13,452 nt of DNA from CAYRIF01 sp964424205 (GTDB taxonomy: Bacteria > Bacteroidota > Bacteroidia > Cytophagales > Cyclobacteriaceae): NCBI GenBank assembly GCA_964424205.1, contig CAYRIF010000079.1, forward strand, positions 1 to 13,452, given 5' to 3'. The notes beneath the pieces were generated by a model that ran no database searches, was not told where the DNA came from, and saw only the letters and a program-made list of their open reading frames with translations. Shown here piece after piece: positions 1-7,080 of the stretch (positions are counted from its first letter, which is position 1; every line of letters starts with the position of its first letter). A program made the translations under genes and the position numbers.

Positions 1-424
1 TATGGCAATAGTCAAAAATTTTAACACGTATATCTACTGTAAACACATCAAGTGGATCTGCGTAAAGATCTACATCCTTTAAAAAAGCAGGGATATTCTC
101 TTCGTTAATACCGGTGTCAAAGACGTTGATATCTAATTCGGGATTAATAGATAAGGCCTGTTTTTCCATTGCCCGTACTTTTTCAACACCAACAGTATGC
201 ATAAAAGCACCTGCTTGTCTATTAAAATTGCCTACTTCAAATGCATCCAAGTCAGAAATATTAAATTTTCCTAAGCCAAGTCGCGTTAAAGTGATGACAT
301 ATTCACCACCACCACCACCCATACCAGCAATGGCAATTCGTTTATTTCTTAAAATTTCTTGTTCCTTTTTAGTAAGCCATCCTAGATTTCTAGAAAATGC
401 TAATTTGTAATCAAAGTTCATCAT
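1..424 (-). CDS. ThiF/E1-like adenylyltransferase (partial, C-terminus beyond window)
   Basis: The first 141 codons of a ThiF/E1 (UBA/ThiF-fold) protein are present. Members adenylate a C-terminal carboxylate of a small carrier protein, or another acid, in the cytoplasm. The glycine-rich nucleotide loop is at residues 30-41 (IAIAGMGGGGGE), followed by the E1 signature at 58-70 (DLDAFEVGNFNRQ), which matches the usual D-x-D-x-hydrophobic-x-x-x-N-x-N-R-Q. A second Rossmann strand ends in D-L-Y-A-D-P-L-D near 124-131. Cysteine, zinc and partner-binding parts cannot be judged because the gene runs off the left edge. The start is ATG ATG at 424; the second ATG at 421 is an equally possible start, and an in-frame stop lies just upstream. 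It follows the transporter gene by 57 bp on the same strand with no visible promoter or terminator between, so it may be the last gene of that operon. Specific substrate unknown. Confidence 0.85.
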   Translation of the reverse strand, partial: MMNFDYKLAFSRNLGWLTKKEQEILRNKRIAIAGMGGGGGEYVITLTRLGLGKFNISDLDAFEVGNFNRQAGAFMHTVGVEKVRAMEKQALSINPELDINVFDTGINEENIPAFLKDVDLYADPLDVFTVDIRVKIFDYCH

Positions 425-431
425 GTTATAT

Positions 432-476
432 GTTTTATTGTTTAAGTTTAAAAAATATTATGGTTTTATTGTTTAA
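432..476. repeat. 14-bp direct repeat, 31-bp period
   Basis: GTTTTATTGTTTAA occurs at 432-445 and again, identically, at 463-476. The repeat pair fills most of the 57-bp gap between the transporter stop and the ThiF-like start. The 31-bp period is close to three helical turns, so both copies would face the same side of DNA. This may be a protein-binding site or a chance or slippage product in AT-rich DNA. Confidence 0.6.
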
Positions 477-481
477 ATATT

Positions 482-1894
482 TTATGCTGCTATGTCTTGT
501 GTATTGCTATCTTTTTTGCCACTTTGTATTAATACGCTTTGGCTCGTTTCCTCCAAAGATGCTACGACTGCCGCATGCTTTTCTCTGTTAATCGGGTAGT
601 AGATTAAAATTGGAATCGCAAACAATATCAATACCGCTGGTATCGGTCCAAAAAGCAAACGAATACCCAAAAGTGACTCTTCAGACTGCGGCACATTGGG
701 CACATAATTAAGAATTTGTAATACCCATCCTAAAATAATGATTCCAAGGGTTCTTGCAATTTTATCTACCAAACCATATACACCAAAATACATTCCCTCT
801 CTACGTTCTCCTGTTTCTATCTGATCGTATTCTATTACATCTGGTAACATTGCCCACGGCATTACCCAATGCGATGACATGCCTATGGCTAGAATACTTC
901 CTACGATCATCAAAATATTCATATCTCCTTTGCCGAGCCAAAATGAGTAGAACAAACAAACTGCCACGATAAGAAGACCTCCAACATAAGATATACTTTT
1001 ACTCCATCGTTGTCCTATCCACTTCCAAAGAAAGATAAATACCGTAATCACCAACATTAACACTGTCAAAAGTGGTCCAATAGCATCTCTACTATCCATT
1101 AAGTTATATACTACGAAATACATCATTGAAGCTTGCATCAATGTAAATGCTAAACGAACTATCCCAAAAGCACTGATCAACATCACAAAAGGTTTGTTTT
1201 GAAATGTCGCTTTTATTGAGGCAACAATGGGCATCTTTGAGGTCGCACTTTTAAATTCCTTTGGCTCTTTTACTCTCCATGCGACAAACGCAACAGACAG
1301 CCCTGCCAACACGCCAAATACAGCCCCTGCAATCATATAGCCTAACCTCGGAGTTTCCGCACTACCCACAATTGCCCTCATGGCGATACTGCCAATGGCA
1401 TAACCAATGGCTGCACCTACAGAACTAATTGTCATCAAATTAGTACGTTCATCATAGTCCTGCGTTAACTCTGCGGTCATCGCCGTATATGGAATATAAG
1501 TGATTGAAAAAACCGTACTGAAAATTATATAAGTAGCTGCAATCCAAATAAATGCTGATACTGGTGGTAAACCTGCTGGCACAATCCACAAGACAAAAAC
1601 GCCAATCATTAAGGGAATAGCACCATAAATTAAATATACCCGTCTTCGACCATGTTTAGATTTGGTGTGATCGGTCATCCAGCCAAAAAGCGGGTCATTT
1701 ATTATATCCCAAATTTTCCCGACAGTCAATGCCATCCCAGCAACGGCAGGGGAAATCAAAGCAACATCTGTATAAAACGCCATGAGAAAAAAGCTCATGG
1801 CTGCAATGACGGGTATCAACCCAATATTTCCCACACCATAGGATAGTTTTGTACCTAAAGGTATAGCATTCGTTTTTTTGTCGGTGTTCTTCAT
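482..1894 (-). CDS. GPH/MelB-type (MFS_2) cation symporter, paralog 1
   Basis: A 470-residue inner-membrane transporter with about 12 hydrophobic segments, the normal length for the glycoside-pentoside-hexuronide:cation symporter family (MFS_2). Family signatures seen: helix-II region IWDIINDP at 61-68 with D63 and D67, then D75 and the basic loop KSKHGRRR (78-85); DYDERTN at 146-152; and the mid-C-terminal cytosolic signature LPDVIEYD (350-357) followed by TGERREG (361-367). The acidic residues of helix II correspond in position to the cation-binding region of MelB. Family substrates include sugars and, in the animal MFSD2A branch, lysophospholipids; the adjacent acyl-CoA ligases make a lipid-like substrate plausible, but this is inference. 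It is the downstream copy of a tandem pair: ungapped hand alignment with the neighbour at 1947-3353 gives roughly three quarters identity over residues 31-440. The C-terminal tail after residue 445 differs. Last sure gene of the minus operon. Confidence 0.9.
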   Translation of the reverse strand: MKNTDKKTNAIPLGTKLSYGVGNIGLIPVIAAMSFFLMAFYTDVALISPAVAGMALTVGKIWDIINDPLFGWMTDHTKSKHGRRRVYLIYGAIPLMIGVFVLWIVPAGLPPVSAFIWIAATYIIFSTVFSITYIPYTAMTAELTQDYDERTNLMTISSVGAAIGYAIGSIAMRAIVGSAETPRLGYMIAGAVFGVLAGLSVAFVAWRVKEPKEFKSATSKMPIVASIKATFQNKPFVMLISAFGIVRLAFTLMQASMMYFVVYNLMDSRDAIGPLLTVLMLVITVFIFLWKWIGQRWSKSISYVGGLLIVAVCLFYSFWLGKGDMNILMIVGSILAIGMSSHWVMPWAMLPDVIEYDQIETGERREGMYFGVYGLVDKIARTLGIIILGWVLQILNYVPNVPQSEESLLGIRLLFGPIPAVLILFAIPILIYYPINREKHAAVVASLEETSQSVLIQSGKKDSNTQDIAA

Positions 1895-1946
1895 GGTCAG
1901 TTAGTTTGATATGGTTGCAATAATATATTCATTGTATTTTTAATAT

Positions 1947-3353
1947 TTAGGCCGCTAATTGAGAGGTTTTATTAAATCCGTGTTTATTTTTCTTTATTTT
2001 TTGTCGGTCTTTTAGCTTGGCAACCACATTGGCATGGCTTTCTCTATTTACAGGATACTTCAGCAATATCGGTATTGCTAGAAATATGATAGCCGCTGGT
2101 ATTGGACCAAATAATAACCGAATACTTAAAAGCGCTTCAGGTGTTTGTTCAACATTGGGCACATAATTATAGATTTCTAACACCCATCCCAATATGACTA
2201 TTGCCAAGGTTCCTGCAATTTTATCTACCAATCCATATACCCCAAAAAACATACCCTCTCTACGCTCACCAGTTCTAAGCTCATCATATTCTATCACATC
2301 AGGCAACATGGCCCAAGGCATTACCCAGTGTGAAGACATGCCAACTGCTAATACAGCTGCAATAATCATCATAATATTCATATCTCCTTTGCCTAACCAA
2401 AAAGTAAAAATTAAACTCGTAGCCACAATCATTAACCCACCGGCATAAGAAATATTCTTCGTCCATCGTTTACCAACCCATTTCCAAAATATTATAAATA
2501 CACCAACTACCAGCAATAAAACAGTCAATAGTGACCCTATGGCATCTCTACGCTCTATTAGGTTATACACAACAAAATACATCATCGTCGCTTTCATCAA
2601 GGTAAGCGCAAAGCGCACCAAACCAAATGCACTGATTAACATGACAAAAGGTTTGTTTTGAAATGTTGCTTTTAAAGATGCTACAATAGACATTTTTGAA
2701 GAAATGCTTTCAAATTCCTTGGGTTCTTTAACCCGCCAAGCAACAAAAGCGATGGTTAACCCAGCAAGTAATCCAAACATGCCACCAGCAATCATATAGC
2801 CTAATTTTGGGGTATCCGCACTACTTACAATCATTCTTACTAATATGCTCCCTACCATATAACCAACTACCGATCCTATCGAAGAAAAAGTAAGCAAATT
2901 AGTGCGTTCATCATAGTCCTGAGTTACCTCAGCAGTTAACGCAGAATAGGGAATACGTACCAAAGAATTAACAGTACTAAAAATAATATAAGTAATTGCA
3001 ATCCATACAAAAGCTGCCGTAGCAGATAATCCTACTGATACCATCCATAATATGGCTGTTCCGATAACCAATGGTACCGCCCCATAAATCAAATAAACCC
3101 TTCTTCTGCCATGTTTTGATTTTGTTCGATCCGCCATCCAACCAATTAGTGGATCATTAATAATGTCCCAGATCTTTCCTACCGTTAACGCCATGCTGGC
3201 AATTGCAGGTGAAATCAAAGCGACATCGGTATAAAATACCATTAAAAAGAAACTCATGGCTGCAAAAGCAGGCATGCCTCCAAAACTTCCTATCGCAAAG
3301 GCAAATTTCACTCTGAAAGGCAGTGTTTTCTTTTTATCGTGTGGTGAACTCAT
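1947..3353 (-). CDS. GPH/MelB-type (MFS_2) cation symporter, paralog 2
   Basis: A 468-residue polytopic transporter of the same MFS_2 family, with residue numbering that stays in register with its neighbour for more than 400 residues without a gap. It keeps IWDIINDP (61-68), D75, HGRRR (81-85), DYDERTN (146-152), LPDVIEYD and TGERREG. Differences cluster in membrane segments, especially residues 97-140 and 160-180, where pore-lining changes such as T132/Y133 to V/R might alter substrate choice. The start ATG at 3353 is 9 bp below the stop of the upstream ligase gene, so the two are very likely cotranscribed. The C-terminus has a lysine-rich tail (KDRQKIKKNK). A 52-bp gap with no recognised promoter separates it from paralog 1. 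Substrate unknown; cation symport is a family expectation. Confidence 0.9.
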   Translation of the reverse strand: MSSPHDKKKTLPFRVKFAFAIGSFGGMPAFAAMSFFLMVFYTDVALISPAIASMALTVGKIWDIINDPLIGWMADRTKSKHGRRRVYLIYGAVPLVIGTAILWMVSVGLSATAAFVWIAITYIIFSTVNSLVRIPYSALTAEVTQDYDERTNLLTFSSIGSVVGYMVGSILVRMIVSSADTPKLGYMIAGGMFGLLAGLTIAFVAWRVKEPKEFESISSKMSIVASLKATFQNKPFVMLISAFGLVRFALTLMKATMMYFVVYNLIERRDAIGSLLTVLLLVVGVFIIFWKWVGKRWTKNISYAGGLMIVATSLIFTFWLGKGDMNIMMIIAAVLAVGMSSHWVMPWAMLPDVIEYDELRTGERREGMFFGVYGLVDKIAGTLAIVILGWVLEIYNYVPNVEQTPEALLSIRLLFGPIPAAIIFLAIPILLKYPVNRESHANVVAKLKDRQKIKKNKHGFNKTSQLAA

Positions 3354-3362
3354 AGTATAATT

Positions 3363-4967
3363 TTAGTAAATCAGTTGATTCATATTTTTTGTTAGCAATG
3401 TCCTAATTTCCCTCCTCAGTATTTTACCTAGGAAGCTTTTGGGTAGGTCATCAAAAACCTTGATTTTATCTGGAATTTTACTGACCTCAATATTGTTCTT
3501 AATATATTCCAATATTTCCTGTCCATAGGCATAATAGTTAGCCTCTTCAGTATAAGCATGCCTCAAAGAAACCGTTACGGTAACTTTATCATTTACTTTC
3601 ACGAGCGCTGCTTCTTTTACCTTTGGGTGTTCATGGGCAATCTCTTCAACCTCTCTTGGGAAAATTTTTATTCCATTGTGTTCTATGATGTCCGAATCTC
3701 TACCCAATAAATGCAAGTATCCTTCTTCATCAAAATAAGCAAAATCACCCGTGCATGTCCAGCCATCTTTTGTTGTAGCATCAAGGAGCTCAGGCTTGTT
3801 ATAATAACCTTTAAAAACCATCGGGCTTTTCACCCAAACTTTCCCAGGGCTATTAGTTGGCAGTTCCTTCCCTTTCTCTCCAATTATTTTTACTTTCACT
3901 TCAGAAACAACTTTTCCTGATGAATTAAGTCTATGTTTCGAAGCAGGTTTTCCATGTTGCATATGATCTGCCGTTGAGAGTGCCGTAATCGGAGGCATTA
4001 CTTCAAAACTACCGTACGCTTGTTGGAGTATTGGTCCAAAAAATTCAATTGCTTCTTTGGTCTTCGCAGCAGGCATCAATGCAGAGCCGTATATAATATT
4101 TTGTAATGAACTCAGCTCAAATTCTTTTAGCCTAGGATGATCCAAAATGTCAATCAAAGGGCTTGGGGGTATAAATCCACGAGTAACTCCATGTTTTTCT
4201 ATTAACCTTAACAACATATTAGCTTCATACCTTGTTGGAATGACTAATGCACTTCCAGCCAAAATGGAAGGCAACACCATTCCACTCCCGGGTCCAGTAA
4301 GAGGTACCGCAACCATATTGACATCGGGATTCCCCGTCTTATTGACATTTACCTTTGCCTGCTTGAGTACCATTTTCATGGTTTTAAGGTATTTTTCTTG
4401 ACAGACTGCTATCAACTTAGGCTGTCCTGTAGTACCCGAAGTAAAATGTAAAGACGCCGTATCAGTTGGGCGTATTTTAGTTTTACTAAATACCGCTTTT
4501 TGATTAGCAATAAGTTCGTTGTAGGCTATTCCTTGTCGTACAATTTGCATTGAAGGAATATTTTTTTTAACTTTCTCCAAGACATTTTTCCACTTATCAG
4601 AATAAATACACAAAGCGGGTTGAACATCCATCAAGGCAGCAATGGCATTATCTTCATTAAGGTGTTGATGAAATGTAACCAAAGTCCCTCCCATCTCAAA
4701 GGCAGCCAGTCGCGTTTCTATTTGTTCTCTCCCCTCTGGCAACATGGTAAATATTTTATCCTCATTTTTTATTCCCATTACAGTCCAGGCTTCCGCTAAT
4801 TTTAATGAACGGTCTTTTAACTCATCATAAGTCATTGAACCCTTATCATCATAAATAGCTACACGCTTTCCATAACGTTTGTATGCAAAATGAACGAGGT
4901 CACGAGGCACCTTAAAGGTCATCATGAGTCCCTGAATAAATAATTTTTTGATTGAAAAATTAGCCAT
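3363..4967 (-). CDS. AMP-dependent acyl-CoA synthetase-like ligase (ANL superfamily), paralog B
   Basis: A 534-residue adenylate-forming enzyme, predicted to activate a carboxylic acid with ATP to acyl-AMP and then usually transfer it to CoA. Motifs in order: P-loop TSGTTGQPK (176-184), A5 YGSFE (318-322), A7 TGD (406-408), A8 GRDSD...NGIKIFPREVEE (422-442), and A10 PKSFLGKILRREIR (509-522) with catalytic Lys515. A5 has Phe where most family members have Thr (YGxTE). The N-terminus (residues 1-30) is a basic, amphipathic stretch that could sit on the inner face of the membrane. The start ATG at 4967 is 2 bp from the stop of the upstream ligase, implying translational coupling; the next gene begins 9 bp downstream. 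It is a clear paralog of the upstream gene, with the same motif spacing. Chain-length or substrate preference cannot be read from the sequence; an acyl-adenylate ligase for something other than CoA is possible. Confidence 0.88.
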   Translation of the reverse strand: MANFSIKKLFIQGLMMTFKVPRDLVHFAYKRYGKRVAIYDDKGSMTYDELKDRSLKLAEAWTVMGIKNEDKIFTMLPEGREQIETRLAAFEMGGTLVTFHQHLNEDNAIAALMDVQPALCIYSDKWKNVLEKVKKNIPSMQIVRQGIAYNELIANQKAVFSKTKIRPTDTASLHFTSGTTGQPKLIAVCQEKYLKTMKMVLKQAKVNVNKTGNPDVNMVAVPLTGPGSGMVLPSILAGSALVIPTRYEANMLLRLIEKHGVTRGFIPPSPLIDILDHPRLKEFELSSLQNIIYGSALMPAAKTKEAIEFFGPILQQAYGSFEVMPPITALSTADHMQHGKPASKHRLNSSGKVVSEVKVKIIGEKGKELPTNSPGKVWVKSPMVFKGYYNKPELLDATTKDGWTCTGDFAYFDEEGYLHLLGRDSDIIEHNGIKIFPREVEEIAHEHPKVKEAALVKVNDKVTVTVSLRHAYTEEANYYAYGQEILEYIKNNIEVSKIPDKIKVFDDLPKSFLGKILRREIRTLLTKNMNQLIY

Positions 4968-4969
4968 AA

Positions 4970-6568
4970 TTATGCTGTCATGTTGCTTGTTGTTTTTAAA
5001 AATTCCCGCACCTCGCGTCTTAATACTTTTGCCAAAAAACTTCTTGGCAGCTCTTCGAAAATTTCTATTTTATCAGGAAGTTGATAGACCTCCAATCTTT
5101 CTTTCAGTAAATCAGAAATTTCTTGTTTTATTTTGTGATGATTGTCTAAATTGCGATAGGTATGTCGTAATGAAACCGCCAAAATTGCCTTTTCTTCAAC
5201 CTGCACCAAATTGCATTCTTTCACCGCACGGTAATCATGTACATGCTCCTCTACCTGTCTTGGATAAATGGTATGCCCTTCTTTAATAATAAGGTCTGCC
5301 AAACGACCCAAAATATGCAATCTTCCATCTGCTTCTAAATAGCCTAAATCGCCTATTTTTAGCCAACCATCTACGATAGCACGTGCGGTTAAATCAGGAC
5401 GTTTCCAATACCCCTTAAACAAGGTGGGACTTTGAATCATCACATGCCCAATTTCTTTGTATGGCAAAGTATGACCACCATCATTTTCAATTTTAACTTT
5501 TACTTGAGGCACTACTTTACCTACAGATGTGAGTACATTTCTATTGGCTATCTTACCTTTTTCCATGTGGTCTTTTGGTTGTAACATGCTTACAGGTGGC
5601 AATACCTCGGCACTGCCATATCCTTGTTGGAAAATTGGTCCAAATCTTTTTATCGCCTCTTCTAACTTTGCCGCAGCTAATGTTTCCGTTCCATAGATGA
5701 CATTCCCTAGCGAACTCAAATCATAATCATCCAGTTTAGGATGATCTAGTAAATCAATTAGTAAACTTGGCGTAATAAACATCCGCGTTACTTTGTATTG
5801 TTGAATCAGTTCCAAGAACAACCCTGCATTATATGCTGAAGGAACTAGAATAGCTGCTCCTGAAAGTATTGCTGGTAACACAACTCCGCTACCTGCTCCT
5901 GCCAAGGGGATTGCCACCAAAAAGACATCGGGCTTTTTCTTTTTTGGTCCAATACCAACATTTTTAACTACTAATTGCAAACTTTTAACAAAGACACCAT
6001 GTGTGGCAGGCAATGCTTTTGGTTCTCCAGTGGTGCCAGAAGTAAAGCCAAGTGCTACAATGTCGTTAGGGTCAATTTTATTTTTACTATTTTGTGCTGG
6101 GTGCTTGACAATAAAATTTTCATAGTTCTCCCCTATTTCTAAAAATTGTAGGTCTGGTATGTTGTCTTTCAGTAAAGTAGCTGCATCCTCTGCAATGGGA
6201 GCATCATATATAAATAGTTTGGGTTTAATCAATTCCGCTGCTCTTAAAATATTTTCTTTTGTATACCGTGCATTAAATGAAGTAAGCATGATTCCTGTTT
6301 CAAAACCAGTCATACTAATTTCTATTTGATTGATACCATTAGTAACCATCACAAATATTGAATCCCCTTTTTGAATGCCTAATCCAGCTAATCCAGTTGC
6401 TAAACTTAATGTTCTGTTTTCCAACTCCTGAAAAGTAACTGCTTTCTGTGCTGTAATAATTGCCTTATTTTCTTTATGGCGTCTAAACGCAAATCGTATC
6501 ATATCCCTAGGGATTTTGAAACGATTCAACATGCGTTGGACAAGCCAATTTCTAATAAATAAAATCAT
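4970..6568 (-). CDS. AMP-dependent acyl-CoA synthetase-like ligase (ANL superfamily), paralog A
   Basis: First gene of the minus operon. I place the start at ATG 6568 (532 residues), not at the upstream ATG 6601. From 6568 the N-terminus MILFIRNWLVQRMLNRFKIP matches the paralog in length and pattern, and the P-loop TSGTTGEPK falls at 176-184, exactly as in the paralog. The upstream start would also lie before the predicted transcription start. Other motifs: A5 YGSAE (317-321), A7 IGD (405-407, usually TGD), A8 GRLADLIIKEGHTIYPRQVEE (around 421-441), and A10 PRSFLAKVLRREVR with Lys514. Three positions depart from consensus: Thr to Ala in A5, Thr to Ile in A7, and the Gly before the catalytic Lys is Ala. 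The catalytic Lys, the A8 Arg and the P-loop remain, so an active but specialised enzyme is more likely than a dead one. Function otherwise as expected for cytoplasmic acyl-CoA synthetases; substrate unknown. Confidence 0.88.
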   Translation of the reverse strand: MILFIRNWLVQRMLNRFKIPRDMIRFAFRRHKENKAIITAQKAVTFQELENRTLSLATGLAGLGIQKGDSIFVMVTNGINQIEISMTGFETGIMLTSFNARYTKENILRAAELIKPKLFIYDAPIAEDAATLLKDNIPDLQFLEIGENYENFIVKHPAQNSKNKIDPNDIVALGFTSGTTGEPKALPATHGVFVKSLQLVVKNVGIGPKKKKPDVFLVAIPLAGAGSGVVLPAILSGAAILVPSAYNAGLFLELIQQYKVTRMFITPSLLIDLLDHPKLDDYDLSSLGNVIYGTETLAAAKLEEAIKRFGPIFQQGYGSAEVLPPVSMLQPKDHMEKGKIANRNVLTSVGKVVPQVKVKIENDGGHTLPYKEIGHVMIQSPTLFKGYWKRPDLTARAIVDGWLKIGDLGYLEADGRLHILGRLADLIIKEGHTIYPRQVEEHVHDYRAVKECNLVQVEEKAILAVSLRHTYRNLDNHHKIKQEISDLLKERLEVYQLPDKIEIFEELPRSFLAKVLRREVREFLKTTSNMTA

Positions 6569-6598
6569 AACACAACAAAAATTATACAATACGATTAC

Positions 6599-6629
6599 CA
6601 ATTTTACATAGGCATATCACACAACCAAA
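6599..6629 (-). promoter_or_regulatory. Candidate Bacteroidota-type promoter for the minus operon
   Basis: Read on the minus strand, TTTG (6626-6629), a 19-bp spacer and TAAAATTG (6599-6606) match the Bacteroidota sigma-ABfr consensus TTTG-N17-23-TAnnTTTG with one mismatch in the -7 element. It would start transcription about 25 nt before the ligase ATG at 6568. AT-rich DNA makes chance matches easy. Confidence 0.4.
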
Positions 6630-6654
6630 AACAACGTCAAAAATTAAATAAGAC

Positions 6655-6669
6655 TAAATCACTGATTTA
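6655..6669. promoter_or_regulatory. 15-bp inverted repeat, possible operator
   Basis: TAAATCA (6655-6661), a single C, then TGATTTA (6663-6669) is a perfect 7+7 palindrome. It lies about 25 bp upstream of the candidate -33 element of the minus operon, a position suitable for an activator or an upstream repressor site. No regulator gene is in the window. AT-rich background lowers the significance. Confidence 0.4.
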
Positions 6670-6750
6670 ATAAATATTGACTTTCTATCTCAAACACGAT
6701 AATTAGATAGCCAACTCAAAAAGTAGTAATTGATTCCTTAAAAAAATATA

Positions 6751-6822
6751 ATGCAAAGTAAAGAATCTAGCGAAGTCACATGGGCAAACTTCTTGACTAA
6801 ATATTACATTAATGATTTTTAA
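6751..6822 (+). CDS. Possible 23-residue small ORF
   Basis: ATG at 6751 opens 23 codons ending in TAA at 6820-6822, preceded by an A-rich stretch of the kind that can support initiation in Bacteroidota and by an in-frame stop at 6739. The peptide begins MQSKESSEVTW and ends TKYYINDF, with a mixed, protein-like composition unlike its surroundings. It does not resemble a leader peptide rich in one amino acid. It could be a small protein, a relic of a lost gene, or chance. No homologue is recognised. Confidence 0.2.
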   Translation: MQSKESSEVTWANFLTKYYINDF

Positions 6823-6840
6823 GATATAGTAGGATTTAAA

Positions 6841-6863
6841 TTATTTGTTAGTATAACAAGTAA
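6841..6863. promoter_or_regulatory. 23-bp imperfect palindrome, TetR-operator-like
   Basis: Left arm TTATTTGTTA (6841-6850) and right arm TAACAAGTAA (6854-6863) are complementary at 9 of 10 positions around a GTA centre; the one mismatch is T/G. Length and symmetry suit a dimeric TetR/AcrR-type repressor, a family that often controls fatty-acid genes. It lies about 220 bp from the plus-operon start and 210 bp from the minus-operon promoter. Regulator identity is inference. Confidence 0.45.
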
Positions 6864-7080
6864 ACATACCGTAAAGTATAAATAATCATACAATTCACAA
6901 AGAAATTAACTCTATTCACCACAAAAAGTAAATTATCCATATAAATATTGCTATTTTAGCACAGTGTTACAATAGTATTAGGTTTTATATCTCAGGAATA
7001 AGAACTTATGCTTTTACGACCTACTACTACATATATGCTTTAAATATTACATAAGATTACTACAAACTAAAACTACTACT

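Larger units (their letters stand above)
482..3353 (-). repeat. Tandem gene duplication of the MFS_2 transporter
   Basis: The two transporter genes are head-to-tail copies. They align without gaps at protein level and still share DNA blocks, for example an identical 23-bp stretch at 1185-1207 and 2644-2666. Third-codon positions have diverged widely, so the duplication is not recent. Confidence 0.85.
6569..7080. other. Divergent control region between the two operons
   Basis: About 510 bp of AT-rich DNA with no normal-length ORF. It contains the minus-strand promoter candidate, two inverted repeats (6655-6669 and 6841-6863) and a possible 23-codon ORF (6751-6822), each listed separately. I found no convincing TTTG/TAnnTTTG promoter for the plus operon; TATGCTTT occurs twice (7008 and 7035 region) but has no matching -33 element. 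No tRNA, riboswitch or terminator was recognised. Confidence 0.6.

Noticed and set aside
6569..6601. Extra 11 N-terminal residues (MVIVLYNFCCV) for ligase A
   Set aside because: Not matched in the paralog, breaks the shared motif numbering, and lies above the predicted transcription start.
6684..6711. CTATCT ... AGATAG inverted repeat with a 16-bp spacer
   Set aside because: Only 6-bp arms with a long spacer in AT-rich DNA; expected by chance.
6940..7080. Promoter for the plus operon (TATGCTTT copies, TATTTTAG)
   Set aside because: No candidate has both a reasonable -7 element and a TTTG/TTG at 17-23 bp; calling one would be guesswork.
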